A DNA stretch of 64,000 bases, from NCBI GenBank assembly GCA_034359265.1, contig CP136897.1:21508001-21572000 (forward strand), read 5' to 3'. The stretch comes from Canna indica (Eukaryota > Streptophyta > Magnoliopsida > Zingiberales > Cannaceae). Of the stretch, positions 12,323-23,829 are shown in pieces (position 1 is the stretch's first letter; each line of letters opens with the position of its first letter). Below the pieces are notes generated by a model. That model was not told where the DNA came from. It saw nothing but the letters and a program-made list of their open reading frames with translations, and ran no database searches. A program made the translations under genes and the position numbers.

Positions 12323-12753
12323 TGTAAAGAGACCAAAGATGACTGTTATTAAGAGACATGTTAGTTATGAGATGCTTGTGCACAAGGAGAGGGCTATGAT
12401 AGCAAAGGGATTTGAAGAAACAATTGGCATTGAAACATGAAATACATATGTGCATGTAAGTTGTTTAATTCTAGTTATAAATTATAGATTTCAGTTATCT
12501 AATTCTAAGTTTCATGTAGATGCCTAATACACAAGTTAGAATATTTAATGAAGGAAGATTTGGAGGAGGGCAGTTTGTCCATCCTCAAGGCACCCAGGTC
12601 AGCCAACCCACTCAAGGCACCTAGGTCAGCCAACCCACTCAATAGAGCACAACCTTAGTAAGGAGCAGCAACAGACTCAAGGAAAAAAAGAAGTCAGACA
12701 ATCAGTCATCTTCAAGTGTTAGGATTGATGTGGATTGTATGTGGATTGTGTTG

Positions 12754-15276
12754 TGTCACACCTCAACTGAGGGTAGTGTGACCGGTCAGGGCCTACATCC
12801 TGCCCTGTAGCCTACTGTCTACACTGACTAACAATAAAATAGGACATATCGAGAAAGGAAACCACAACACAATCTTTATTTAAAGTTTTCAAAATTCACA
12901 AATATATGTTTTTCAACCCAAAGAAGAAAACCAACATCGTCACAAATAGAACATCTCAAGTATCAAACTTATTACAAACTTTTTAAAACACAACTGTTAG
13001 TGTAGAAACGGAAAATAACTACTACAAGACACTGGACTATGACCAAAAGACGCCACTACGAGATATGTCACCACCACCTGCCTTTAAGCTGCACCATGAC
13101 GACAAGCCTCGATCATTGATCATGCTCTGCAAAAACAAAGAAAACAAACCATGAGTCCACTTGGGACTCAATGAGCGGTTCTTTCGAACCTCCACATAAT
13201 CCGCAGTTAGTCATGCATGACATATAAACAACATAGAATATAATCAGGGAGGTAAGCTACTTTTTGATGTGACTATCGACCCCGTGGGTCATTCTGCATA
13301 AACCATATATGAGAAACTTGCCATAACGGCCTAACCTTGCCACCTGACATCCGACCCTTAAGGCCTACTTATGATGTAAGAATCGCGGCTACAACCGGCC
13401 CTACCATACAAGGTAGAATCGCACTGGCCGTTCGGCCACATCATATCAAGATATAAACATGGAATCCTGGGCCATCGACTAGGATGGTCTACTAGTCTCC
13501 GGACAGCGTCTGAGATAGGGATAGCTAGTCCCACCCAACTGAGGTCTGACACCTAGCGGGCCCGCTGGTGCATCTCAAGACCCAATCACTGGCCGAGCTA
13601 AGCATTGGTCATTTCCGACCTCCACGCTTCTCGGCGGACCATCTCAAGCACATCACACAGTCAAATATCCTAGGGTTTCCTTATATACATTTCGGGCGGT
13701 TGCCTGTATCCGGCCCTAATCCGGTCTGCAGGGTCAATAAATTAGTGTTGCCCTTCCAAAAATGTGTACACCTAATAGTTCTAGGTTTCCAAAAATGAAT
13801 ACTAGAAATCCTAGAAGTTGTGTCATTTCCTAGCTAGGTTTCCATATATGCTATGCATCTTGCAACGTCCTACATGTTATCTAACCCATTCTTCCTAGAA
13901 CGAGCGAACTCGCTGACTATGTAGGCACTCGACCTACCATTTCCACATCACTTACCAAATTAATTATGGATAGTAACATCATGAAGAGCCGAAATAAAAA
14001 ATAAGTAATGTAGAGGTTAAACTAATATGGAACATACACTAAGCATAACAATAATTAAACATGATATGAGCAATTAAATGAAACATTTCTTGACTACATA
14101 TACCATATAAGCATTGGCAAGAACATTTCCAAAATGATATATAGATCTACCCCAACAAATCCCAACATGAATATGGATTAACATTAACATGAATATGAAT
14201 AAACATTAAGCGGAGGGATATGAACAACTACACAAAATCGTTCGTTTCCTCCTCCTTTCCCTTGATCGGCCGAAGCTCGAGCAAGGTAAACCTTGCTCGA
14301 TCGGCCGAACCATCCATGTGGGAAGGGGCTAGAATTTATGCATATAACCAGTAGAATAGTAAACATAAAATTCAAATTTAATCTAACATTTAAACATGAA
14401 GGTGCGAGTTAATGCGATAAAATAAGAGATCCAATAATCCAATATAAATAGCCCAACTTTTCCCCCTTCTACTGCTCGGCCAACTCGAGCAGGATGATGA
14501 CCATGCTCGGCCAAACCCTCTAGAGGTGGTGGAAAATGAATACAAATCGATACACGAGTTGCGAGACGAACGAGGAAATTGGGGAAAATTTTGGCATGAC
14601 CTTTCCCCTTTTTCCTTGACTCGACCAGCCCCTTAAAGCGAGAAATCAACACGTTTTCAAACATGAAATCATAGTATGTACAACGATTTAAAAATCTAAC
14701 ATGGAGAAATAACCCGATTGGCAAAACTCGCGGAGAAAACCTCGATTTCAAAATCTATGGGGTCGGCCACCCGCCTCCCCTTAACATCTACTCTAACCAC
14801 TCACCTTGAATTGGATCGCGAAGAAATCTTGATGAAACGAGAATCCGATCTCCTCGAGTGTCATCGCGAACTCGGCACCGACAAGATCTCCTCCTCCTCT
14901 CTCCCTTTCTCCCTCTTGATGGGCTGCGTGTGGCTCTCTCTTTGAGTCGCACGGGTGGCTTGGGTGAGGGGTTTTATTCCCCTCATCCAATGACCCATTT
15001 GCCCCTCACTTGACTTGACTTCTTCTCGGTTCGATCCGAGTCCGATTCGGACTCCGATCCTATCCGCACTCATGAGTCGAACTCGACTTTAATAAGACAT
15101 CATAAGCAAGAAAGGAAATAACCATTGAGCTAATTAATTCAACTTCATATTTCCATGGGTCGAGTTATACCTTCTACTCGAGGCGATTTCCATGGCTCGA
15201 CCCGGCTAACCTCCGATCCGGTGCGCTGCACCAAAAAAAGAATTTTTATATAGGAAAAAAAAATTCGGGTCTTACA
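12754..15276. mobile_element. Solo LTR of TGTCAC...TTACA family, copy 1
   Basis: It starts TGTCACACCTCAACTGAGGG and ends CGGGTCTTACA (2,523 bp). Exact TGTTG duplications flank it at 12749-12753 and 15277-15281. The right one is the start of the copia LTR, so this element landed five bases inside that LTR. Ends, layout and a GAGTCCACTTGGGACTCAATGAGCG-like block parallel 24417-27220. No coding region is visible. LTR retrotransposon origin is inferred from the TG...CA ends and the 5 bp duplication. Confidence 0.78.
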
Positions 15277-16096
15277 TGTTGGGTGAAATGGCCACACTAG
15301 AGGGGGTGGGGGGTGGGGGGTGAATAGTGTGTTTACTAATCGATTCGCCTAATTCCAGTTTTAATCATTTACTTGGTTACTTAGGCAATTTAACAAATCC
15401 AATAACAAGCGGAAGCAAAGTGCATATGCTAATTAAGCAAACGCAAGAAGAAGCAATGCAAACATGATGATTTATAGTGGTTCGACCCCAATGCCTACTC
15501 TACTACCTAAGCACCCCATTTAGGATTTCCAAACTTAACTTTACTAGATTATATCGTTTCCCTTACAAAGAGGACTTTACATCGGAAAGTCTCCGCTCTC
15601 AAACTGAAGGCACTTCCACACCCGGAAGTATCCCGCCTTCCTACCGAGAGCACTCTCCCACCTCAACCCAAGGGACAACTCAACTAATCCTAGTAAACTA
15701 AGTTTACAATGGTGGGTTTAAGCCTCAACACCAAGGCAACCACCAACTCAATCAACCTAGCACTCTAGGTTTACACAAATTCAAATATAATGAAATAAAC
15801 ACCAAAATACAATAATAATGAGAACAAATAATAAACAATGTAAACTTAGCTCTCAAACAATATGTCCTAGCTCATCTTGATGACTTGAAGATGAATCAAG
15901 GCAAGCTCAACGCCAATCTTAAGGTTCTTAGGTTCAAAGCTAGGGTTCTTTGCAAAGATGGTTCAAGAATCTTGTAGAGATGCAAGGAGTGGCTCTTTTA
16001 GGCTTAGAAGCATCATTAGAAGGCTGTAAATAAGATTGGGATGAGTATTTATAACCGTTCACAAGAAATGGCTCGTCAACGAGCGAAAAACTAGCT

Positions 16097-16310
16097 ATTT
16101 TCGCCGTCCGGTCGATGGCCGGTCGATCGACCGAAAGCAAAGTGCCGCTTTCTGGCACACTTCGGTCGACCGAATTGGCTACTGCCAATTTTCGACCAAC
16201 TTCGATCGGCCGAATTGGCTACTGCCAAATTCTGGCATCGTTCGGTCGACTGATCGATCGACTGAAATGCCTTCTTCTTCGATTGGTCGACCAGTCGGTA
16301 GACCGAACTT
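16097..16310. repeat. Cluster of CGGTCGACCG-type palindromes in solo LTR
   Basis: Several GGTCGATCGACCGA / CGGTCGACCGA motifs alternate with TACTGCCAATTT-like spacers. This is the same arrangement as in the other Sirevirus-like LTRs of this window. Confidence 0.8.
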
Positions 16311-17143
16311 GGGCAAGGCAGATTTCTTTAAAACATAAATGTTATTTAAGGATTACCCCCATTTGGCTTCAATAAAAATATCTAAAAAATTAAAATCCTT
16401 AAGAATCAAAATCTAGTTTTTGGGGTCTAGTGCAAATTTTCGGAAAATGGAAAATTTCTAATTTCTCGGGTCAAATATGGGTAGGCTAAAGGCTTCCAAT
16501 TTTTTTTTAAAAATACATCGTTATCTAATTTCTACCCAAGGAATAATTACCGTCATTTTTTGTGTCAGAAAAATATCTAGGTCATATAGCCCTCCAAGGA
16601 GCTCCCTAAGCTTAGTGAGTTTCAAGGCGATTTTCGGGTTTTCATGTTTTGGGATTCGGGAATGGTTTTTGGTTCTTATGCATCATCATGAGGATTTACA
16701 ACATAAACTAGACACCCTAAACCTAGGCTCTATCTTCCCGACGAATCCGAGCGCGTCGACCAATGTCCTTTTGATTTTCTGATTTCTCTGATATTTTCGA
16801 TCGAGGACGACGTACGCTAACCGATATGGAATCCGAAAGAAACTCTTCATGAAATCATTAGTTCCATGTTTGTTATCATCAAAATCGAGATTAAAACTAA
16901 GGTTGAAAACCTTAAGCCAACAAATTGATATAGATTGTATGTGGATGTATGTGAATTGATATGGATTTATGTGAAATTATGTATGAAATGATGGATTATA
17001 GCCATTACTTGATTTTGTATAAATTATGTGTCATTCTAAGTTTTATGTATGTGGCATTTGTAATTCTAAATTTTATGTATGTGAAATGATGTGTACTAGT
17101 TGAATTGCGTACTGTGCTATAAAATAACTATGCTATAAATGAT

Positions 17144-17325
17144 AAAGTTCATGTATTTTAATGTTAAAAGTGGTAAAGTTCATGTATTGTTAGGTTAAAA
17201 GTGGCAAAGTTCATATATTTTTACGTTAAAAGTGGCAAAGTTCATATTTTTTTAGGTTAAAATGGAAAAATTCATATTTTTTCTCGCAAATATGTGAAAG
17301 TTCAAATTTTTTTGTGCATAGTTCA
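17144..17325. repeat. Tandem repeat of about 37 bp in MULE
   Basis: Four to five units of AAAGTTCATATTTTTTTAGG followed by TTAAAAGTGGC-like sequence, with drift toward the right end. Confidence 0.75.
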
Positions 17326-17659
17326 CTAACAGATTGAAACATGCTAAAACATATTGTCTTCAAATACACATGAGAGAGTAACATCAAAATACATAAATCA
17401 AACTACTTCATGGTAGTAGCTTTAGACTATTGTCTTTGTTTCCACCCTCAAATAACATACTAGAAAACACAATACATACAAAAAAAAACACCACACACAC
17501 ACTACCCTTCCTTAAATTGACTTATTTTTTTATCATTCCTCAGTTGAACTATCTCTTCTTCAAGTGTTGCAATTCTTTCTTGAAATGTCATTTCTTTCAT
17601 CTTGCTCAATTCTATCATTTCTTCAATTAGCTTCAGTTTCTCGAGAAATTTTTTTTTCC

Positions 17660-17976
17660 TCAATAAAACCTCGCAGGAATAATCTTTGTGTGGCCATGAT
17701 CCTCAGGATCATGCCACGCAAAGAAGTGACAATCATTCTTCTGTTAAAAGATAGGAATGAGTGATTACAATAAAGATAGGACTTTTGAGTGAGATGCTTA
17801 TAAGGGATCATACCTTCCAATGTCTGCATCCCCAAAATCTTCTTCCGGGATTTCTTTGGCTCCATGTGGTGAACAAAACAGCTCGCACGTACGTTATGGC
17901 AGCAGTGCGAAGCAACAACCTGTGATGAATTCACTGAAGATTCCTCCATTCGTCCCACGGTTTTTCTTCCTGACAT
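17660..17976 (-). CDS. Putative GRF-type zinc-finger protein in the MULE
   Basis: It begins at ATG 17976 (MSGRKTVGRMEESS), just inside the right TIR, and reads toward the transposase gene. A proposed exon 1 (17976-17814) carries CCHNVRASC, like the first half of a GRF finger, and ends at a GT donor. A proposed intron (17813-17741) ends in TTTTAACAG. Exon 2 (17740-17660) reads KNDCHFFAWHDPEDHGHTK, like the second half of the finger, followed by a stop. GRF fingers bind nucleic acid and occur as companion proteins in plant transposons. Here the spacing of the first Cys pair is irregular, so function is doubtful. The splice model is inference. Unspliced, the frame is open for 117 residues but loses the second half of the finger. 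Confidence 0.5.
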
Positions 17977-17987
17977 GATCGTCCCTT

Positions 17988-18388
17988 CGTGCCCTAATCC
18001 GGCGACAAAGGCGACAACAATCCCTCTTTTCGCAGTGTTTGAGAAGGTAAAATAAGAACTAGGGCATCGAGCGCACCCAACTTGGAAACGACGGGCAAAT
18101 TACCATTTTGCCCGTCCCCGTTTCAAAAAATATTAGCATGGGGGATGAGTAATTTCGTAATTTTATGTTAACCTTTACTCGTCCGATGAAATATATGCCA
18201 TGTTGGCAAAGTAACTTGCCACGTCATCGCCGTTAACAGCCATGTCAACAAAAACCGTCAAAAATGACGGTGTGTGCTAAACAGGGTAACAGAATCAAAA
18301 TTCGTGTATTTTCTTGCTAACGAAAAAAGTTTATGCTAAAAATAGGAAAAAGGTCAAAAGTTCGTATTTTTTGGGGGTATGTACGCTA
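17988..18388 (-). repeat. MULE right TIR
   Basis: Inverted partner of 8216-8605. It runs from CGTGCCCTAATCCGGCG through AACTTGCCACGTCA to GTACGCTA at the tip. It lies just upstream of the leftward GRF-like frame, where its promoter would be expected. Confidence 0.85.
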
Positions 18389-18743
18389 TTAATTATAAAT
18401 AAAAATTATTTTTTATATAATAAAATATATATTACATTAATTATATATGCAAAAAATTATATTATATATATATATTTCAATATCAATTTAAAAATATAAT
18501 TTATTTTTTCATATATATATATATATAGAGATTAATTTATAAAAGAATGATATATTGGTCATTTCACATGTACTTCGTAAGATGTACTCATATCAACCAA
18601 ATATGTTGTAGGTGAAAAATTATATTTTCTATGAATTAATTTTTTGTCAACTAAATACTTTTTAAAAAATATACATGAAAAGATAATTCATGAGAATTAT
18701 AATTTTTTGTAAAAAATTATTTCTCATGTCAATTAAACGAGAC

Positions 18744-18877
18744 AGTCTGCAGACATACAGTTTAGACAAATAATTAAGCATTCTCGATCCAAGTGAAATC
18801 CAAGACGTACAAATTAATGGTTCTAAATATTTACGCAAAAGTTGCTCCACTGAAGGAAAACTTTCCACCCTTTGAAT
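18744..18877. other. Short intergenic stretch upstream of gene A
   Basis: Nothing is recognised between the end of the split MITE and the conserved promoter block of gene A. Confidence 0.4.
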
Positions 18878-19065
18878 TGATCCTCAGCCAAGAGTTCTCC
18901 TCCTGGAATGCATGCCGCCTCCGTAAACGCCGTCGGCTCTTCCTAGCTATATATAAATACGTACCACTTGCAGTTCCGCACTCTTCATTGAATCTGTCGT
19001 TGTCTTCTTCTATCTGATACTTCGATCCTGTTTCAAATATATATACCAACACTAATCAAAAGGAA
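18878..19065 (+). promoter_or_regulatory. Core promoter and 5' UTR of KIN2-like gene A
   Basis: The TATA box is TATATATAAATA (18948-18959). Blocks shared with genes B and C are the upstream CTCAGCCAAGAGTTCTCCTC and, after the TATA box, ACCACTTGCAGTTCCGCAC followed by TCTTCATTGAATC. Conservation between paralogues suggests a functional core and start region. Transcription probably starts about 30 bp after the TATA box. No exact ABRE or DRE was identified. Confidence 0.75.
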
Positions 19066-19511
19066 ATGGATCGAGTGGGGCAAGCTGCAGGCCAAGCTCA
19101 GGTAAAGAAGGATGAGATATTGGTGAACAAATATCCAGAAATATATCAATTGATCTCTAGCTCTATTTCTTTTTCTTTTTCCTTAACTTTTTAATATTTT
19201 AACGTAATTGATCTGATTACTGTTGCATTGCTCATTAGGTAAAGAAGGATGAGATGGTGAACAAAGCGTATGAATCCTGCGAACAAGGGCAGCAGCAAGC
19301 AGGAAGTTTCATGCAACAGGTATACCTACTTACTCCATTAATTATTATCTTATTAGTTTGCCTTGATATATATTGACGTACTACTTAATTGGTATACGCA
19401 TGCATGCAGACTGGAGATCAAATGAGGAATATGGCACAAGGGGCTGCTGATACTGTCAAGAATGCTACTGGAATGGAAGGTGGCGACGCTTCTTCTACCA
19501 CCAACAAATAG
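19066..19511 (+). CDS. KIN2-like LEA/stress protein, gene A (72 aa, 3 exons)
   Basis: Exons are 19066-19101 (12 codons), 19239-19319 (27 codons) and 19410-19511 (33 codons plus TAG). Introns are GT...AG. The product starts MDRVGQAAGQAQ, continues KKDEMVNKAYESCEQGQQQ and then TGDQMRNMAQGAADTVKN. It is small, hydrophilic and rich in Gln, Ala and Gly, with no signal peptide or membrane segment. It resembles the KIN1/KIN2-type LEA proteins, which accumulate in the cytosol under cold, drought or ABA and in pollen or seed; that role is known for the family, not shown here. Exon 3 holds one copy of the GDQMRNMAQGA motif that is multiplied in genes B and C. The start ATG is shared with both paralogues, and exon lengths confirm the model. 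Intron 1 opens with a near-copy of the start of exon 2. Confidence 0.88.
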
Positions 19512-19694
19512 TTAAAGCAGTCCACAATTATACTTTTGTTTCTTGAAATATTGTTTGAGAATTTGATGTAATATGCTCTCCTTTTCCCCTTTTTGCTAAT
19601 TAATAATTTAGCTGGCTGGTCATGTTCAATTCCTTCATAGACTTTTGATAATTAATTATTTGAATCTTGAGCTTCAACATGAGAAGTAGTTTAG
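19512..19694. other. 3' flank of gene A
   Basis: Contains the 3' UTR and AT-rich sequence up to the poly-T tract that marks the 3' end of the minus-strand LINE. No further gene. Confidence 0.5.
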
Positions 19695-22600
19695 TTTTTT
19701 TAAATAAAGAAGACTTATATTAATCAAAAGATTTGAAAGTTACAAATTGGGAGGGAGGGGAAGGAAAAGTACAGAAAAAAGTAACATGAAGGTAAACTTA
19801 GGCAGCACACAAGCCATCTAAATGAGATGCTGCTATAGCAAGCTCAACGGAAGATTTTTCGACGCCTTCAAAGAAACGTAAATTTCTCTCGTGCCAGATT
19901 TTCCACCGCCAAATCATGATGAGACGATAGGATCTGAGTTTCGATGAGCAGACGGGGGGCCATCCTAATCCAGGGTCGTCATTCAGAGAGAAAAAAGGAA
20001 CGTTTGCCATGTCAAGCAGAGAAGCTAGCCCAACCTTGAGTGGTAAACTAAAAGTCTACAAACAGGTGTTGGTGAGTCTCATTGGCAATTTTGCATAATA
20101 AGCTTTGAGGATCGACCTGAAATCCCCGAATAAGAAGACAGTCTTTAATTAGTGAGAAGCCTCTAGTTGAGTGTGATCCAATTCATGACAGAAACTCCTT
20201 CCGGACAAAAGTTGTGCCAGACATACTTGGCAGAGGGGTTTGGAGATACCACCGAAATTAAGTATTTTTATAAAGGGAGCTAGTGGAAAAGATGCCATCG
20301 GTAGTCCATTTCCACTTAATAGTATCCTCCCCGTCGAGATGTAGAAAAGGCTCAATGGAACTTAGAAGATGATTGATGGAAGCAAGAGGGACCAAATTAT
20401 TAAAGCTAAGATTCCATCCAGTAGCGGTTCCAAACTCATTGGAGGCTCTTGCACAGAGCAGTTCGGAAACATTGCCTCTGCGAAAAGATCAAGAAAGAAA
20501 TTGCTCAATTTGTTACCGTAGACCTGATCAAGCCAAAAGCGGATCAAGGTGCCATTCCTGACTTGATAAGAAAGTGAAGTTTTGAGAAGTTCCTTGTCTT
20601 TAAGGATGTCTCTCCAAATAGGTGAAAGGGTCGTATTGTGACAATCGAGGAGGGCCGCTACAGAATGATGAGAGTGACAGATGATGTTCCTCCAACCCGA
20701 GTCGCAATTAGTTGTGAACTTCCAGAGCCAATTACCAAGGCGAGCACGGTTATAAAGGTGTAAATTAAGCAAGCCAATTAAGACCACCTTAAGATTTGGA
20801 AGAGGTGACCTTGCTCCAATTGATTAGACACTTTCCTTGGAGATTGTTGCCTACTTGCCTCTACCACCGGTCCATAAGAAAGATTTCTTGCGCTTGTCCA
20901 GAAGCTTAATAACCCATGAGGGAGCCCGGAATATGAAAAAGAAGTATGCCGCTTGGTTGGAGAGGATACTATTGATAAGAGTGATTTTGGCAGCTCAAGA
21001 TAGCTGCGACCCGTGCCAGGAAGCCAGAATCTTATCAAACTTTGAAATAATAATGACCCAGTCCTCCTTAAGAAGTCGACTCGGCCTCAGGGGAAGGCCC
21101 AAATAGGTGATGGGAAAAGTATCGACCGAGCAATTAAGGATGGAAGCGGCAGGTGAGGCGTGCGACTCAACGCTAGAAATGTGAATTGCTCTAGTTTTAG
21201 CACAGTTCAATTTGAGGCCAGAACACAACTCGAAGCATTGCAGAAGGAGCTTCATATATTGAAGATAGTTCGCAGAGTTGTTGCTGAATATAATGAGATC
21301 GCCAACAAAGGAAACATGGGTAATTCCTTCAAGGAGAGAATTAGAGAGAGCTCCTTTGGTAATGCCCCTACTGGCCGCATGCTTCAAAATCTTGGATAAG
21401 GCGTCAATGACAAGATTGAAGAGTAGAGGGGACAAAGGATTACCTAGCTTGTCGAAGACCTCTTTTGTGAGCAAAAGACCGGCCAGGAGAGCCATTAATG
21501 ACAGAAGACACTGCTGTGTTAAGGAGGGAAGAGACCGAAGAAGACCATTTAGGGGGGAAACCTCGTGCAGTCAAGAGCTCCAAGATAAAAGATCAGTTCA
21601 CTGAATCAAAAGCTTTCTCGAAGTCCACTTCGATAAGACATACGTCTTCGTTGAGGTGAGAGGAGGCCCATAAAGTCTCAAATACAGACATGTAACAATC
21701 AACATAGCTGCGACCGACAATGAAGGCTCCTTGGGAGTAGTCCACGAGATAGGGAAGGATAGCTGCTAGACGGTTGGTGAGTAATTTCGAGAAGATCTCG
21801 ACAAGGCAGTTTTCCAGACTGATGGGCCGATAGTCGCTAGTAGTGCTAGCACCATCTTTCTTAGGGATAAGAGAGATAAAAGCATTGTTTAATCTTGCCA
21901 AATCCTAGGGGTTATTTTGCAAATCAATCAGAATATGCAACACCCCATCTTTCAAGAGGTCTCCATTCTTCTTAAAGAATTCCATTAGAATACCATCAGG
22001 CCTAGGGGATTTGTAGTTTTTTGAAGCTTTAATGACACCCAGGAGCTCATCTTCAAAAAAAGGATAGTCAAGGTGTGATATCAAAGGATAAACAGGGGGG
22101 TAGATATCTGACCAATTAATGGTCATGAGTGGCTTCTTAGCCTTCCCAAGAAGGTTGCCATAGAAATCCCTAAATTCTTCAGCAATTTGGAAGGGATCCG
22201 AAGTTTGATCAGAAGAGCCCAAGATCTTGGTAATCCAGTTCCGATTGCGCCTGGTAGTCGCACACTGATGGAAATAACGAGTATTTCGGTCGCCATCTTT
22301 AACCCATCTTTTCTTCGCCCTTTGCCTCCAATACAAGTCTTCTGAGTGATAAAGGGCATCAAGATCCTTCTTAAGGGTCCTGAACTCGCGGTGCTCCTAA
22401 GGAGAAAGAGAACTCGAGTCAGCTTTAGAAGACATCTAATGTACAAGGTCTTCCAAAGAATGCCTTTTGACTGTCCAGGATTTTTTCCTAAAGGAATTAA
22501 TTCCATTCTCTTAGAATAGGTCTAAGGTTTTTCCAAGTGGTTATCCAACCTTTAAGGAGGCCACGAAAGCCAATTTGAGGGGATAGAGTCGGTAGAAGAC

Positions 22601-23826
22601 CCTTAGATATAATGTGAGAGAATTTCTTAGAAACGAACCAACCATTTTACATACAAAAAGGGCTAGAGGCACCGGCTAGAGCGAGGAATGATCTAATGTA
22701 GCAGAAGAAGAGCATGGTCCGAAAGTCTCCGAGGCTCTCCGAAAATCCGAATGTTGGGGATGCAGTCCCAGAGTTTAGAGTTGACCAGAATTCTGTCCAA
22801 TTTTGCTAGAGCAGGAACAATACGACAATTTGACCAAGAATATGATATACTTGAAGTTGGAAGATCAAGGAGACCACAGTCAGCGATAAACTTAGAAAAT
22901 TTTTTGGAGTCATTGATATTGCCCATGCAATTGACCCTTTCTCCGTTGTGAGTAGTCATGTTAAAATCACCCCTGATGACGGAAGGAACGAAATCATTGG
23001 CTGCAATCGAGTAGAGCTCCTAAAGGAAAGCATGACGACCAAGATGGCTAGGGGGGCCATAGACCCTGGAGAACCAGAAAGATTCGTTCGCAACAATATG
23101 ACGCAACCGAACTTGGATGGAATAAGAATTGGTAATATAATTAGTGCACACCCAAATGTTTGGATTCCGAATAGCGAGGATACCCCCGGAAGCACCATCA
23201 ACATCTAAAGCTATGAAATTTTGACTGAGACCAGACTTGAAACCAGTTAGTTGCTTAACAGTTCTAATCGAAACTTGAGATAGCTTGGTTTCAAAAAGGA
23301 AAATCAAACTATAATGTAAATCTCTTACAACTTGTTTCACCATATACCGTTTGGAGAAACGATTGATACCACGAACATTCCAAAAAAGTACATTAAAATG
23401 ATTAATAGTAGTTGTAGAAGTCATGAAAAAGTTTCCGCAAATGAGCACCGGTGAAGACCAAAATTGCTGTAGGCAAGTACAGGGCCCTAGTCCCCGTTAA
23501 TCGCCAAAGCCCTAGCGATCTCCGAGGAGCTCTCCAAACAAGAAAAGCCCAAGTCTCTGATGCATATATTGCATGACGTCCGGGCTGACACAATCAAAGG
23601 TGGTTACAATCAAAGAGCCTAGATTGGAGGAGTTGATGATCGGAGAAGAGAGGTGTCGTACACTCGTGGCTTCCTGAATAGCGGCCTTTCTGACATCCAC
23701 TTTTTTTGAAGCCGGAAAGTAATCTTTGGAAAGGAAACGAGAACTCCTTCTGACGACTGTAGTACAAGGAGGCTTACGTTTCTTCGGTAGTTTTCGATGA
23801 TCAGCTATCGAAGAAAGCGAATCCAA
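19695..23826 (-). mobile_element. L1-type LINE, 5' truncated and inactive
   Basis: A minus-strand non-LTR retrotransposon. Its 3' tail is the T-run (A-run on the minus strand) at 19695-19701. Its most 5' recognisable part is an open frame at 23826-23512 (MDSLSSIADHRKLPKK...), which may be the end of ORF1 or the lead of ORF2. A complete ORF1 with a zinc knuckle is missing, so the copy is truncated. I could not identify a target duplication. Confidence 0.82.
19798..23448 (-). pseudogene. LINE ORF2 remnant (endonuclease, reverse transcriptase, zf-RVT)
   Basis: In minus-strand order: an AP endonuclease fold at 23390-22690 (NVLFWNVRGINRFSKR; FWFSRVYGPP; LDRILVN; LSDHALLLL); a linker (RWVKDGDRNTRYFHQCATTR, about 22310); reverse transcriptase from about 22050 to 21000 (FISLIPKKDGA, DYRPISL, EVDFEKAFDSVN, GNPLSPLLFNLVIDALS); and a C-terminal zinc-binding RT-associated region at 20790-19800 (ending with KIWHERNLRFFEG). 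The catalytic FADD box reads FVGD near 21290, losing an essential Asp. Stops and frame changes occur near 21905, 21590, 21500, 20780 and elsewhere. It normally nicks the target and copies its own RNA; this copy cannot. Confidence 0.85.
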
Positions 23827-23829
23827 GTC

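Larger units (their letters stand above)
8794..12440 (+). pseudogene. MuDR-type MULE transposase, broken
   Basis: It starts at ATG 8794 (MTKFEIVVHHGSHMM), the usual MULE N-terminus, with a stop about 30 codons later. An acidic linker with a repeated EHRKDEQGTSGGGD-like unit follows and is interrupted by the hAT MITE at 9513-10203. Then come the MuDR N-terminal domain (MRFESTGQFRQAVQDYALKN), the DDE core (RPVISLDG followed by a stop at 10910-10912, then GGQLLSAVGKDGNNQMFP), WTIIND at about 11095, AEHKNCAKHLYAN at about 11220, NMSECFNGYILRVR at about 11470, a SWIM finger (CSCRMWKLSGIPCPYA, about 11740-11790) and a CCHC knuckle (CTHCNTYDHNKRSC, about 12050-12092). At least one intron (about 11109-11179) is likely. 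Stops at 8887, 9187, 10448, 10910, 11099 and beyond show that it is dead. Confidence 0.85.
12749..16922 (-). mobile_element. Solo LTR, Sirevirus-like copia (interrupted)
   Basis: On the + strand it reads TGTTG (12749-12753), is broken by another LTR, and resumes at 15282 with GGTGAAATGGCCACAC through to AAGCCAACA at 16922. Flanks GATTG (12744-12748) and AATTG (16923-16927) fit a 5 bp duplication with one change. The sequence parallels the LTRs at 32664-34206 and 38507-39949, including GTTCGACCCCAATGCCTAC, the palindrome cluster and the terminal AAAATCGAGATTAA. No internal region is present, so it is a solo LTR. Its own length is about 1,646 bp. Confidence 0.85.
8216..18388. mobile_element. 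MULE (Mutator-like element) with long TIRs and nested insertions
   Basis: Terminal inverted repeats of about 390-400 bp bracket a rightward MuDR-type transposase gene and a leftward GRF-finger gene, a convergent layout like that of maize MuDR. The TIR tips are TAGAGTAAATACCC and the complement of TAGCGTACATACCC. A 9 bp duplication is not clear (TTTCATATA against TTAATTATA, 6 of 9). Without the nested hAT MITE and LTR insertions the element is roughly 5.3 kb. Both genes look inactive or doubtful. Confidence 0.85.
7865..18743. mobile_element. MITE-like element split by a MULE insertion
   Basis: The left part (7865-8215) begins AGGCCTTATTTGGTTGACAC. The right part (18389-18743) ends near CAATTAAACGAGAC. 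Each half aligns by eye to the uninterrupted 565 bp copy at 55616-56180 in reverse orientation, for example ACATTTGCATTTAATGC on the left and AATGATATATTGGTCATTTC on the right. Terminal GGCCTYGTTTGRTTGA motifs are typical of plant MITEs, possibly PIF/Harbinger-related. No clear target duplication could be set. Confidence 0.7.

Noticed and set aside
8206..18397. Exact 9 bp target duplication for the MULE
   Set aside because: Best candidates TTTCATATA and TTAATTATA agree at only 6 of 9 positions in AT-rich sequence, so I do not claim it.
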